Notes: generated by a model not told the origin, from the sequence alone. DNA of 64,000 nucleotides from Umezawaea sp049997955 (GCA_049997955.1 JAEBDY010000008.1:310001-374000), one strand, 5' to 3'; shown: positions 16,191-24,764, counted from the stretch's first letter. Made by a program: numbers and translations.

Positions 16191-16795
16191 TCCGGGTGCT
16201 GGTGGTCGACGACCACGTGCTGGTCCGATCGGGGGTGCGGGCCGAGATGGACTCCGGGGTGGACGTGGTCGGCGAGGCCTCGGACGTGTCCTCCGCCCTG
16301 GACGCCATCCGCGAGCTGACCCCGGACGTGGTGCTGCTGGACGTCCACCTGCCCGGTGGCGGCGGGCGGGCGATCCTCGAAGCCGCCGTGCCCGCGTTCC
16401 CGGCCGTGCGGTTCCTCGCGCTGTCGGTGTCGGACGCGGCGCAGGACGTGATCGCGGTGATCCGGGCGGGTGCGCGGGGGTACGTGACGAAGGCGATCAC
16501 CGGTTCCGACCTGCGGGCGGCGATCCGGCAGGTGCACTCCGGCGACGCGTACTTCTCCCCGCACCTGGCCGGGTTCGTGCTGGACGCGTTCCGGGGCGAT
16601 CCGGAGCTGGACCGGCTCACCCCGCGCGAGCGGGACGTGCTCCGGCTGGTCGCGGCGGGGTACACGTACCGCGAGGTCGGCGAGCGGCTGTCGATCTCCG
16701 GGCGCACGGTCGAGACGCACGCCGCCGCCGTTCTGCGCAAGCTGCGGCTCCCAGACCGGCGGGCGCTGTCCCGGTGGGCGCGCACACGCCTGTAG
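16187..16795 (+). CDS. NarL/FixJ-family response regulator
   Basis: A 202-residue regulator. The receiver domain begins IRVLVVDDHVLVRSG with the acidic pair, and the phosphoacceptor is Asp52 in VVLLDVHLPG, followed by the conserved Thr/Ser and Lys positions (LALSVSD, GYVTKAI). The C terminus is a LuxR-type helix-turn-helix, LTPRERDVLRLVAAGYTYRE through TVETHAAAVLRKL. GTG at 16187 overlaps the kinase stop. It is the cognate partner of the kinase at 15222. Likely targets include the neighbouring peroxidase, but no operator is evident. Confidence 0.93.
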   Translation: MIRVLVVDDHVLVRSGVRAEMDSGVDVVGEASDVSSALDAIRELTPDVVLLDVHLPGGGGRAILEAAVPAFPAVRFLALSVSDAAQDVIAVIRAGARGYVTKAITGSDLRAAIRQVHSGDAYFSPHLAGFVLDAFRGDPELDRLTPRERDVLRLVAAGYTYREVGERLSISGRTVETHAAAVLRKLRLPDRRALSRWARTRL

Positions 16796-16932
16796 CAGCC
16801 GAAAACATTGGCACGCCAGGAAGATCGACTGTGGTCATCATCACGGCGGGACCACCTCCTGATGGTGGCTGCCGCCCCCCGTTCGGCTGAGTAGCGTCCA
16901 CTTCGCCTGATCCACAGGGGGTGGACCGGGTC

Positions 16933-18867
16933 GTGACACGGGGGGACCACTTGTCGACAGCTCTCTTCAGCGTGCTCGGAAGAACCCTGGGCCTCGCCCT
17001 GGCCGGAACGCTCGGCCTCACCGGACTGGCCGCCGCGCAGCCGTCCGCTTCCTCGACCCTGGTCTGCGAGGACACCGCCGCCGTCTACGGCGTGAACCAG
17101 GACGGCAGCGTCTTCCTCTACCCGCACGAGGAGCCGGAGACCGGCGAGTACGAGTGGGGCGCCTTCCAGGGCGGCATCGGCCAGGCCTTCGACGTCGGGC
17201 GGACCGTCGCCGGTCCGGACGGCGTGGTCTACAGCCTGGTGGGCGACGAAACCGGTGAGCTGCGCCGCTTCCAGCGGACCGCCACCGGCTGGCAGGGCTC
17301 GTACCAGGTCGTCGGCTCCGGCTGGAGCCGGTACGCGGAGGCCGAGCACCGCAACAAGGTGACGGTGGACGAGAAGGGCAGGCTGTACGAGGTCAACGCG
17401 GCCGGTGAGCTGAAGGTGTTCGTCTGGGGCGATGGCTGGTGGACCCCGGAGACCGCGGGCGGCAAGGTGCTCGACGACGACTGGGGCCAGTACGACCTCA
17501 TCACCGCCGCGGGCGACGGCGTGCTGTACGCCCGCAAGGGCGGTGAGCTGTTCCGCTTCCGCCTCCACGTGGAGTCCGAGCGGTGGGTGCAGTACCGGGT
17601 CAAGGTCGACGACGGGTGGGACGCCTTCAAGCACGTCTTCTCCCCCGGCGGCGACGTCCTGTACGGCACGCTCGCGGACGACGGCGGCGAACTGGTCTGG
17701 TACCGCTACCTTGAAGGCACGAACACCTGGGCCAACGGCGGCGTCGGCCGGGTCGTGGGCAACGGGTGGTACGACGACCTGGACCTGCTCGCGGAGAGCA
17801 ACGCGTGCGCGCTGACCGGTGTCGCCTCCCCGGCGGTCCCGACCGTGCCCGTCGCGCGAGGGCTGGTCTCGGCCGTGCAGGGCACCGACGGACTGCTGAA
17901 CTACTTCTCGGTCACCCCGCTGAACTCGCTGTCGCACCGCAAGCAGGTCGCCTTGGACGACTTCACGACCGTGCGGAAGCCGAAGCCCGTCATGTCGCAG
18001 CTCTACACCGGACGGCCTTCGGTCGCCGTCAGGGACGACGGCAAGCTCGTCGTGCAGGTGCACACCCAGTTCTACACGGACGTCCACAGCGTGACGCAGG
18101 CCGAGGCGAACGGCGGGTGGGAATCCCCGGAGGCCCGGTTGGGCGGGCGCGTGGCGAGCGCTCCAGTGCTGGTCAAGGGGACCGACGGGACGCTGCGGTC
18201 CTTCGCGGTAGCCGACGGCGCGCTGTGGTCGCGTGACCAGTCCGTCGTCAACGGGCCGTTCCTGCCGTGGCGGCGCCTGGGCGGGGAGGGCCTGGCGGAC
18301 GGCGTCGCCGCGGTGGAGAACGGCGACACCGCGGTGGTGGTCGCCCGGCACACGGACGGCAGCCTCAAGGTGGCGTACGCGGGCAAGCACTCCGCGAACT
18401 CGTGGCAGGACATCGGCGCGACGAACGCCGTCGGCACCCCGGCCCTGGCCAGGCACACCAACGGGTCGGTGCAGGTCGCCTACCGCACCACCGGCGGTGA
18501 CGTCCTCACCAAGCGCGCGAGCGGCGCGAACTGGGGCTCGGCCTGGCAGACGGTCGTGCGGGGCATCGCGAGCGGAGCCCCGGCCGTGCTCCGCACGACC
18601 GCCGGAACCGCCGAGATCGTGGTCCGCGAGGCGGGTGGCCGGATGCTGGTCACCGGCCAGGCCACGGCGAGCGGTCCGTACCGCGACCCGCAGTACCTCG
18701 GTGACAGCGTCGGGGGCACGGACCCGTTCCTGACCAACCTCGCGGACGGCACCTGGATCGCCACCTGGTCCAACGCGCAGGACGACCTCTACGTCTACCA
18801 GGGCAGCTTCGGCGAGGCCAAGAGCGCCACCGCCGCCGTCTACACGGGCGGGATCGCGAAGGGCTGA
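16933..18867 (+). CDS. Secreted two-propeller lectin-like protein (tachylectin-like plus PLL-like)
   Basis: About 644 residues with a signal peptide (LGLALAGTLGLTGLAAAQ). Residues about 45-290 have the five-bladed tachylectin-2-like rhythm, with repeated units such as VYGVNQDGSVFLY, GVVYSLVGDETGELRRF, GRLYEVNAAGELKVF and GVLYARKGGELFRF. Residues about 310-640 form a second propeller of PLL/sialidase-like repeats such as RPSVAVRDDGKLVVQV, GTPALARHTNGSVQVAYRT and GAPAVLRTTAGTAEIVVRE. No catalytic residues stand out, so carbohydrate binding is the likely role. GTG 16933 is preferred for its CAGGGGG leader; GTG 16921 and TTG 16951 are in frame. The gene stands alone and ends in a strong hairpin. 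Confidence 0.78.
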   Translation: MTRGDHLSTALFSVLGRTLGLALAGTLGLTGLAAAQPSASSTLVCEDTAAVYGVNQDGSVFLYPHEEPETGEYEWGAFQGGIGQAFDVGRTVAGPDGVVYSLVGDETGELRRFQRTATGWQGSYQVVGSGWSRYAEAEHRNKVTVDEKGRLYEVNAAGELKVFVWGDGWWTPETAGGKVLDDDWGQYDLITAAGDGVLYARKGGELFRFRLHVESERWVQYRVKVDDGWDAFKHVFSPGGDVLYGTLADDGGELVWYRYLEGTNTWANGGVGRVVGNGWYDDLDLLAESNACALTGVASPAVPTVPVARGLVSAVQGTDGLLNYFSVTPLNSLSHRKQVALDDFTTVRKPKPVMSQLYTGRPSVAVRDDGKLVVQVHTQFYTDVHSVTQAEANGGWESPEARLGGRVASAPVLVKGTDGTLRSFAVADGALWSRDQSVVNGPFLPWRRLGGEGLADGVAAVENGDTAVVVARHTDGSLKVAYAGKHSANSWQDIGATNAVGTPALARHTNGSVQVAYRTTGGDVLTKRASGANWGSAWQTVVRGIASGAPAVLRTTAGTAEIVVREAGGRMLVTGQATASGPYRDPQYLGDSVGGTDPFLTNLADGTWIATWSNAQDDLYVYQGSFGEAKSATAAVYTGGIAKG

Positions 18868-18878
18868 TCTCACCGCCA

Positions 18879-18922
18879 CCAATCGGGTACCGATCGGTTT
18901 TCACCGATCGGTACCCGATTGG
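18879..18922 (+). terminator. 19-bp perfect hairpin terminator
   Basis: CCAATCGGGTACCGATCGG (18879-18897) pairs fully with 18904-18922, leaving a six-base TTTTCA loop. It begins 11 bases past the lectin gene stop. The arm itself contains the palindrome CCGATCGG. It separates the lectin gene from the TetR gene. Confidence 0.85.
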
Positions 18923-19019
18923 CCGACTCACGCCAGGCCGCTGACCACGGACGGACGCCCAGCGTGAATCCACTCGAATTCCCGGTGAAATAACCGAGCA
19001 CAATCGATACCCTAAACGA

Positions 19020-19595
19020 ATGGGGACCTCAAGCACGGATGTCGCGCCACCGCTCAGCCCGCGCAAACGCCTGCTGGCGGCATCGATCAGCCTGTTCTAC
19101 CGCAACGGGATCCAGGCCACGGGCGTCAGCGAACTGTGCGAGGTCGCGGGAGTCTCCAAGCGCACGCTCTACCAGCTCTACGGCGGCAAGGACGAGCTGA
19201 TCGCCGCCTACCTGGAGCACATGCGGGACAAGAGGGTCGTCGCCGCCGAGCGGAACCTGTTCGACGACGCGCTCGCGCCGCGGGAGCGGTTGACGCGGCT
19301 GTTCGACCGGCCCGATCCCGGCGAATTCCGGGGGTGCCCGTTCCACAACGCGAGCGTGGAGCTGACGACGCCCGGCCACCCGGCCAAGCCGGTGATCCAC
19401 GCGTACAAGGAGGACTTCGAGCGCCGGATCGCGGACTCGGCGCGCGAAGCCGGGTGCCGGGATCCCGAAGGGCTCGGCCGGATGCTGATGCTGCTCTTCG
19501 AGGGGGCGACGGCGCTGGCCACCTCGACCGGCGCCCTGGCGGCGTTCGACTCCGCGAGGCCGTTGGCGGAGAAGCTGATCGGGGAAGCGGAGTAG
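19020..19595 (+). CDS. TetR/AcrR-family transcriptional regulator
   Basis: A 191-residue regulator. The helix-turn-helix is near residues 28-55 (NGIQATGVSELCEVAGVSKRTLYQLYGGKDELIAAYLEH, split here as NGIQATGVSELCEVAG and VSKRTLYQLYGGKDEL). The C-terminal ligand domain contains GCPFHNASVEL, with a Cys of the sort seen in several TetR groups. TACCCT at 19008-19013 lies about 7 bases before the ATG and no ribosome binding site is present, so the message may be leaderless. The upstream strand is closed by the lectin terminator and the molybdate operon follows after 93 bases. Its target is not evident; autoregulation or control of an unlinked gene is possible. Confidence 0.85.
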   Translation: MGTSSTDVAPPLSPRKRLLAASISLFYRNGIQATGVSELCEVAGVSKRTLYQLYGGKDELIAAYLEHMRDKRVVAAERNLFDDALAPRERLTRLFDRPDPGEFRGCPFHNASVELTTPGHPAKPVIHAYKEDFERRIADSAREAGCRDPEGLGRMLMLLFEGATALATSTGALAAFDSARPLAEKLIGEAE

Positions 19596-19658
19596 CCACC
19601 CGCGGATCCACTCCAGGTCAACCTCGTCGCCGCAGAAACTCCCATCACTCGCTGCTTG

Positions 19659-19681
19659 CTCCGCGAAAGCGGAGATAGACT
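19659..19681 (+). promoter_or_regulatory. Inverted repeat and -10 element upstream of the molybdate operon
   Basis: CTCCGC-GAAA-GCGGAG (19659-19674) is a perfect 6-bp dyad directly before TAGACT (19676-19681), a plausible -10 about 7 bases ahead of the ATG at 19689. As DNA it could be an operator overlapping the -35 to -10 spacer, perhaps for the HTH-TOBE protein it precedes. The message would be leaderless. Confidence 0.4.
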
Positions 19682-19688
19682 TCCCGGT

Positions 19689-20087
19689 ATGCCGAACTTG
19701 CGGATCAGCGAGGCCGCCGCGCTGCTCGGGGTCAGCGACGACACCGTGCGCCGGTGGGCCGACCAGGGCCGCCTGCCGGTCGTCCACGGGGACAACGGGC
19801 GGATGGCCGTGGAGGGCAGCGCGCTCGCCGCGTTCGCCCAGCAGCTCGCGGACAACCCCGAGGCGGGGAACACGGTCGCCGCGTCCGCCCGGAACCGGAT
19901 GCGCGGCATCGTCACGCGCGTGGTGAAGGACGGCGTGATGGCGCAGGTCGAGATGCAGGCCGGGCCGTTCCGGGTGGTGTCCCTGATGAGCCGGGAAGCC
20001 GCGGAGGAACTCGGCCTGGAGGCCGGGGTCGTCGCCGTCGCCTCCATCAAGTCGACGCACGTCGTCGTCGAGATCCCGGAGGCCTGA
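19689..20087 (+). CDS. HTH (excisionase/MerR-like) plus TOBE-domain molybdate-binding regulator
   Basis: A 132-residue protein. The N-terminal winged helix LRISEAAALLGVSDDTVRRWADQGRLP is of the excisionase/MerR type. Residues about 65-130 form a single TOBE (molbindin) domain, ARNRMRGIVTRVVKDGVMAQVEMQ to IKSTHVVVEIPE, which binds oxyanions such as molybdate. This combination is found at the head of actinobacterial mod operons and takes the place of ModE. It is the first gene of the operon; the stop codon abuts the modA ATG directly (TGAATG). Molybdate-dependent repression of the operon is inferred. Confidence 0.85.
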   Translation: MPNLRISEAAALLGVSDDTVRRWADQGRLPVVHGDNGRMAVEGSALAAFAQQLADNPEAGNTVAASARNRMRGIVTRVVKDGVMAQVEMQAGPFRVVSLMSREAAEELGLEAGVVAVASIKSTHVVVEIPEA

Positions 20088-20864
20088 ATGCCGCTTCGCA
20101 CCGGTGCGGTCGTGCTGGCGGCGGCCCTGTCGCTGGTCGGGTGCTCGGCGCAGGACGCCGCGCCGTCCGGAGCGGGCGCGACCGCCGTCACCGGGGCGCT
20201 CACGGTGTTCGCGGCGGCGTCCTTGACGGAGTCGTTCACCGAGCTGGGCGAGGACTTCGAGGCCGCCAACCCCGGCGTGCGGGTGGCGTTCAACTTCGCG
20301 GGCAGCTCGGCGCTGGCGCAGCAGATCAACTCCGGTGCGCCCGCCGACGTGTTCGCCTCCGCGGCGCCGCCGAACATGAAGCAGGTCACCGACGCGGGCG
20401 GAACCACCGGCGACCCGACCACGTTCGCGCGGAACGAGCTGGAGATCGTGGTGCCGAAGGGCAATCCGGCGAAGGTCACCGGACTGGCCGACCTCGGCAA
20501 GGCCGACCTGAAGATCGCGCTGTGCGCGGAGCAGGTCCCGTGCGGCGCGGCGGCCAGGAAGGTGTTCGAGGCGGCGGGCGTCACGGCCTCGCCGGACACC
20601 CTCGAACAGGACGTGAAAGCCGCGCTGACCAAGGTGAAGCTCGGCGAGGTGGACGCGGCGCTGGTGTACCGGACCGACGTGAACGCCGCGGGCGGCGAGG
20701 TCGAGGGCATCGAGTTCCCGGAGTCCGGCAAGGCCGTGAACGACTACCCGATCGCCCCGCTGGCCAACGCCCCGAACGCCGTCGCGGCCAAGGCCTTCGT
20801 GGACTTCGTGCTGTCGGCCGCGGGCCGTTCGGCGCTGTCCGACGCGGGTTTCGCGGTTCCGTGA
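20088..20864 (+). CDS. modA: Molybdate ABC transporter substrate-binding lipoprotein
   Basis: A 258-residue periplasmic-type binding protein anchored as a lipoprotein: the signal ends in the lipobox LSLVGCS. Mature domain features: LTVFAAASLTESFTELG, FNFAGSSALAQQI (the oxyanion-binding serines), GAPADVFASA, and the hinge region VYRTDVNAAG near residue 195. VPCGAAARKVF is the usual second-lobe element. It captures molybdate or tungstate outside the membrane for ModBC. The stop overlaps the modB GTG start as GTGA. Confidence 0.95.
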   Translation: MPLRTGAVVLAAALSLVGCSAQDAAPSGAGATAVTGALTVFAAASLTESFTELGEDFEAANPGVRVAFNFAGSSALAQQINSGAPADVFASAAPPNMKQVTDAGGTTGDPTTFARNELEIVVPKGNPAKVTGLADLGKADLKIALCAEQVPCGAAARKVFEAAGVTASPDTLEQDVKAALTKVKLGEVDAALVYRTDVNAAGGEVEGIEFPESGKAVNDYPIAPLANAPNAVAAKAFVDFVLSAAGRSALSDAGFAVP

Positions 20865-21664
20865 CCAGGCGCGCGGGCACGCGGGGGCGGCTCCCCGCGA
20901 TCCTCGTCGTCCCGGCCCTGCTCGGGTTGGCGTTCCTCGTGGTTCCGTTGGCGGGGCTGCTGGTCCGGACACCGTGGCCGACGCTGCTCGACCAGCTGTC
21001 CAGTCCCGCCGTCGGCGAGGCCCTGGGCCTGTCGCTGCTCTGCGCGAGCCTCGCGACGGTGATCTGCCTCGTGCTGGGGGTGCCGCTGGCGTGGCTGCTG
21101 GCGCGCGGCGACGTGCCGGGGCGCGGGGTCCTGCGGGCGCTGGTGACCGTGCCGCTGGTGCTGCCGCCCGTGGTCGGCGGTGTGGCGCTGCTGCTCGTGC
21201 TGGGGCGCAAGGGACTGATCGGGTCCTACCTGGACTCCTGGTTCGGGATCTCGTTGCCGTTCACCACGACCGGGGTCGTGATCGCCGAGGCGTTCGTGGC
21301 GATGCCGTTCCTGGTGATCTCGGTCGAGGGCGCCTTGCGGGCGGCCGATCCGCGGTTCGAGGAGGCCGCCGCCACGCTCGGCGCTTCGCGCTGGCTGACG
21401 TTCCGGCGGGTCACGCTGCCGACGATCATGCCGGGGATCGTGGCCGGAACGGTGCTGTGCTGGGCGCGGGCACTGGGCGAGTTCGGGGCCACCATCACGT
21501 TCGCCGGGAACTTCCCCGGCAGGACGACGACCATGCCGCTCGCGGTGTACCTGGCGCTGGAGACCGATCCGGACGCCGCTATCGTGCTGAGCGTCGTGCT
21601 GCTGATCGTGTCGGTCGTCGTGCTGGCGAGCCTGCGCGACCGGTGGATCAGGAGTGCCGCATGA
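20861..21664 (+). CDS. modB: Molybdate ABC transporter permease
   Basis: A 267-residue permease with about six transmembrane segments. The EAA loop that contacts the ATPase reads EEAAATLGASRWLTFRRVTL, followed by LPTIMPGIVAG. Other marks are LPPVVGGVALLL and ARALGEFGATITFAGN, typical of ModB/CysT permeases. GTG 20861 overlaps the modA stop and the TGA stop overlaps the modC start as ATGA, so the three transporter genes are translationally coupled. The length is normal. Confidence 0.95.
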   Translation: MTRRAGTRGRLPAILVVPALLGLAFLVVPLAGLLVRTPWPTLLDQLSSPAVGEALGLSLLCASLATVICLVLGVPLAWLLARGDVPGRGVLRALVTVPLVLPPVVGGVALLLVLGRKGLIGSYLDSWFGISLPFTTTGVVIAEAFVAMPFLVISVEGALRAADPRFEEAAATLGASRWLTFRRVTLPTIMPGIVAGTVLCWARALGEFGATITFAGNFPGRTTTMPLAVYLALETDPDAAIVLSVVLLIVSVVVLASLRDRWIRSAA

Positions 21665-22710
21665 CCCTGGTGGCCGACGTCCAGGTGGAGCGGGCGGAGT
21701 TCACGCTCGACCTGGCGCTGACGATCGCGCCAGGCGAGGTCGTGGCCCTGCTCGGTCCGAACGGGGCGGGCAAGACGACGGCGCTGCGCGCGTTGGCGGG
21801 CCTGCTTCCCCTGGGGGGCGGGGAGATCCGGCTCGACGACGTGGTGTGGGACGCGCCGCCGTCGGTGTTCCTGCGGCCCGAGCTGCGGCCGGTGGGCGTG
21901 GTGTTCCAGGACTACCTGCTCTTCGGGCACCTGTCGGCGGTGGAGAACGTGGCGTTCGGGCTGCGGGCGCGGGGCGTGGACAAGCGGTCCGCGCGGCGGG
22001 TGGCGGCGGAGTGGCTGGAACGGGTGGGGCTGGCCGACCGCGCGGGCACCCGGCCCGGCGCCCTGTCCGGCGGGCAGGCGCAGCGGGTCGCGCTGGCGCG
22101 GGCGTTGGCGACCTCGCCGTCGTTGCTGCTGCTGGACGAGCCGCTGGCCGCGCTGGACGCGGGGAACCGCCTGCTGGTGCGGACCGAACTGGGGCGGCAC
22201 CTCGCCGACTACCCCGGCCGGACGCTGCTGGTGACGCACGATCCGCTGGACGCGATGGTGCTGGCCGACCGGCTGGTGATCGTGGAGCGCGGACGGGTCG
22301 TGCAGTCGGGGCCGCCCACCGAGGTCGCCCGGCAGCCGCGCACGGACTACGTGGCGCAGCTGGTCGGCCTGAACCTGTACCGGGGCCGGGGTGCAGGCAC
22401 CTCGGTCGCGTTGGACGACGGTGGTTCGCTGACGGTCGCCGCGCCCACGTCCGGGTCGGTGCACGTGGCGTTCCCGCCCTCGGCGGTGAGCCTGCACCCG
22501 TCGCGGCCGTCGGGAAGTCCGCGCAACACGTGGGAGGTCACCGTGGTCGGTGTCGAGCAGCACGCGCACACCGTCCGGGTGCGGCTCTCGGGAAGTCCGC
22601 CGGTGCTGGTCGACGTCACCACCGCCGCGGTCGCCGAGCTGCGGCTGGTGCCGGGGACGAGGCTGTGGGCGGCGTTGAAGGCGACCGAGGTGCACACCTA
22701 CGCGGCGTGA
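21661..22710 (+). CDS. modC: Molybdate ABC transporter ATP-binding protein
   Basis: A 349-residue ATPase. Walker A is LLGPNGAGKTTALRALAG, the Q loop is VFQDYLLFGHL, the signature is LSGGQAQRVALARAL, Walker B is LLLLDEPLAALD and the switch His is in LVTHD. Residues about 280-345 form a C-terminal TOBE-like regulatory domain (NTWEVTVVGVEQHAHTVRVR). It energises ModB. It is the last gene of the operon; the convergent nat gene ends 34 bases away and no clear hairpin lies between them. Confidence 0.95.
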   Translation: MTLVADVQVERAEFTLDLALTIAPGEVVALLGPNGAGKTTALRALAGLLPLGGGEIRLDDVVWDAPPSVFLRPELRPVGVVFQDYLLFGHLSAVENVAFGLRARGVDKRSARRVAAEWLERVGLADRAGTRPGALSGGQAQRVALARALATSPSLLLLDEPLAALDAGNRLLVRTELGRHLADYPGRTLLVTHDPLDAMVLADRLVIVERGRVVQSGPPTEVARQPRTDYVAQLVGLNLYRGRGAGTSVALDDGGSLTVAAPTSGSVHVAFPPSAVSLHPSRPSGSPRNTWEVTVVGVEQHAHTVRVRLSGSPPVLVDVTTAAVAELRLVPGTRLWAALKATEVHTYAA

Positions 22711-22744
22711 ACCGCCGCCCCCGGCGCAGGGCTGATCCCGCGGA

Positions 22745-23560
22745 CTAGCCGCCGAGCCTGGTGACGACGGCCTTGGCGCCGACGTCGTCCAGGACCACGT
22801 CGAACACGTCCGCCAGCACCGCGATGACCTCGGCCGGGGTCAGTTCGCGGTCTTCCCGGCCCGCCGGCGGGCGGTGGGTGGTGAAGCGGGTGCCCTCCAG
22901 GACCTCCAGCCGGTCCTGGCTCATCCGCTGGGCCATGACGCGGCCGTGGAAGAGGGAGCGGGGGTGGGTGGCCATGTAGTGGTTGGTCACCGCGAAGTCG
23001 ATCGGGTAGCGCGGGGACTCGGTGAAGGCGTGGACGGCCAGCCAGCCGCCGTCCCGCCAGGAGTGCAGGATCCACTCCGGCTCGTCGCGGGTCAGGCGGT
23101 AGCGCCACGCGCCCTGGGCGGACTCGGCGCCGTCCTCCAACGCGATCGGCTCCAGCGGGCTGCTGCCGAAGCCGACGTCGCTGAGCCACACGCGGTCGTC
23201 GGCGGTGACGCGGAGGACGTTGTGGCTGGACGGGCGGATCTCCGCGGAACCCAGCCGCACCCGTCCCTGCATGCCGCTCAACGGGAAGCCCAGGCGGTCC
23301 AGCGCCGCGGCGAACAGGGTGGTGTGCTCCGAGCAGGTGCCGCCGCGGGTGCCGCGGACCAGCTTGGCCTGCAACGCGGGCAGCGCCAGGTCGACCGGGC
23401 GGACCAGGACCATGTCCAGGTTCTCCCACGCGATCGAGGTGACGTGGGCGCGCTGGACGCCGCGCAGCGTCTCGCTGGTCGGCGACCGGTCGCCGTCGTA
23501 CCCGATCCTGGCCAGGTAGGCGTCCAGGTCCAGTTCCGCCCCACCCCACAGCGCGTCCAT
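22745..23560 (-). CDS. nat: Arylamine N-acetyltransferase
   Basis: A 271-residue enzyme that transfers acetyl (or another acyl) from CoA to arylamines and hydrazines; relatives act in drug inactivation and in amide ring closure of ansamycins. The catalytic triad is complete: RGGTCSEH gives Cys76, SSHNVLRV gives His113 and WLSDVGFG gives Asp128. N-terminal VTSIAWENLDMV is the family's conserved helix. ATG at 23560 has no obvious alternative. It stands alone, convergent with modC. With no polyketide genes in the window a housekeeping or detoxification role is more likely than a biosynthetic one. Confidence 0.93.
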   Translation of the reverse strand: MDALWGGAELDLDAYLARIGYDGDRSPTSETLRGVQRAHVTSIAWENLDMVLVRPVDLALPALQAKLVRGTRGGTCSEHTTLFAAALDRLGFPLSGMQGRVRLGSAEIRPSSHNVLRVTADDRVWLSDVGFGSSPLEPIALEDGAESAQGAWRYRLTRDEPEWILHSWRDGGWLAVHAFTESPRYPIDFAVTNHYMATHPRSLFHGRVMAQRMSQDRLEVLEGTRFTTHRPPAGREDRELTPAEVIAVLADVFDVVLDDVGAKAVVTRLGG

Positions 23561-23609
23561 GCCCGAAACCTAGCGGATGGTCACGACCCGGCCGAACCTC
23601 GCTCCACCA

Positions 23610-23655
23610 CCACCCCGGCCGGGGACGACGGGCTCGCCGCCCCCGGCCGGGGTGG
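23610..23655. promoter_or_regulatory. 15-bp hairpin in a divergent intergenic region
   Basis: CCACCCCGGCCGGGG (23610-23624) pairs perfectly with 23641-23655 around a 16-base loop. The structure looks like the terminators of this genome and shares CCACCCCGGCCGG with the one at 13211, yet it lies between two divergent genes (nat and the DUF2017-like gene), where a terminator is not expected. It may terminate an unannotated short transcript or act in the 5' leader. Confidence 0.55.
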
Positions 23656-23823
23656 AATCCGAACGCCCGCCCTGATGACGGGGATGGTGGCGGCCGGGTG
23701 CGAAAGTGCATCGACAAGGGCACCGACGGCCACAGATGGGCAGGGGGTGACACGGCGGAACAGCGACGGTGCTCTACTCGAAGGGCGACCACTTCGACGA
23801 CGAAGACGATGAAGAGGAAGACC

Positions 23824-24366
23824 ATGATCTGCTGGGACCGGGTCGGTGACCACCTCGTGCTCGGCGTGTTCGACCGTTCCGAGATCGAGTGGTTGGGGGA
23901 TCACCTCCGCGAACTCGGCGACCTGCTCGACGCCAGGTTCTCCGAGTACGGGGATTCCACGGTGGACGAGGTGCCGTTCCCGGCCGCCACGTCGAACGAC
24001 CCGCGGCTGCGGGCGATCCGCAGGCACAGGTCGGGCGCGTCGTCGTGGCAGGAGCACGAGGTCTTCCGATCGCTGCGGAACTCGACCGCGCGGGTGCTGG
24101 CCACGTTGCCGCACCAGGGTGGCGTGGTCCACCTCCGGGCGGCCGACTGCGTGCTGGACTGGATGCGGGCCCTCACCGACCTGCGGCTCACGATCGCGGT
24201 GTCGGCGCGGCAGGCCGATCCGACGACGGCCAGCAGGCAGCGGTCCCGGTGCCGGTGGCTGAAGTCCGTGGTGCGCACGCTGGAGGCGACCGCCACGAAA
24301 CCCGCCGTGGCGGTGGACCCGGACCTGGTGAGGTCCGTCAACCAGGTGCGCTCGTTCTGGATCTGA
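23824..24366 (+). CDS. DUF2017-like actinobacterial protein
   Basis: A 180-residue soluble protein. The order of features, a strand then FDRSEIEWLGDHLRELGDLLDAR, a DPRLRAIRR segment, EVFRSLRNSTARVLATLP and a C-terminal helix LDWMRALTDLRLTIAVS, matches the DUF2017 family, usually found beside clpS in actinobacteria. There it is of unknown function; here clpS is absent. ATG 23824 has an AGAGGAAG ribosome binding site; ATG 23809 is also in frame. The C-terminal 45 residues (SRQRSRCRWLKSVVRTLE and on) extend beyond the usual family end. It converges on a solo LuxR gene 59 bases away. Confidence 0.6.
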   Translation: MICWDRVGDHLVLGVFDRSEIEWLGDHLRELGDLLDARFSEYGDSTVDEVPFPAATSNDPRLRAIRRHRSGASSWQEHEVFRSLRNSTARVLATLPHQGGVVHLRAADCVLDWMRALTDLRLTIAVSARQADPTTASRQRSRCRWLKSVVRTLEATATKPAVAVDPDLVRSVNQVRSFWI

Positions 24367-24425
24367 GGAACTCGGCCGAGCGAAACCGCGCCGGGCGGCG
24401 GAAGTGGCGCGTGCGGGTCCGCACC

Positions 24426-24764
24426 TCAGCCGTGGGCGACGACCCCCGCACGAGGTCGTGAGGTCCGCTCCCCGCCGTCCGGGTCCCCGATGAGGCCGAG
24501 GCGCTGCGCCGCGACGCCCGCTTGGAACCGGGTCTCGACACCGAGGATGCGGTAGATCTCGGAGATCCGGCGCGCGAGCGTCCGCGGTGCCAGGCAGAGG
24601 CGGCGCGCGATGGAACGGTCCGGCAGCCCGCTCGCCAGCATCTGCATGAGTTGGAACTGCTGCTCGTTGAGCATCGCCAGTTCCGGTGAGAACTTGCCGC
24701 CGACTTCCCGGTGGCGCACCGGAGCGGCTCCGTCCACACGAGTCGAATCATCTGAAACAGTCAT
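24426..24764 (-). CDS. Small solo LuxR-type DNA-binding regulator
   Basis: A 112-residue protein with only a LuxR-type helix-turn-helix: LNEQQFQLMQMLASGLPDRS, then IARRLCLAPRTLARRISEIY and RILGVETRFQAGVAAQRLG. About 38 polar residues precede it and there is no receiver or ligand domain. ATG 24764 is chosen for the GGAGAG ribosome binding site; the frame stays open upstream into Cys-rich low-quality sequence. It lies 809 bases before the first giant SARP-LuxR gene and opens a region of seven regulators. Small LuxR proteins of this sort occur near activator genes in actinomycetes; the target is unknown. Confidence 0.8.
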   Translation of the reverse strand: MTVSDDSTRVDGAAPVRHREVGGKFSPELAMLNEQQFQLMQMLASGLPDRSIARRLCLAPRTLARRISEIYRILGVETRFQAGVAAQRLGLIGDPDGGERTSRPRAGVVAHG

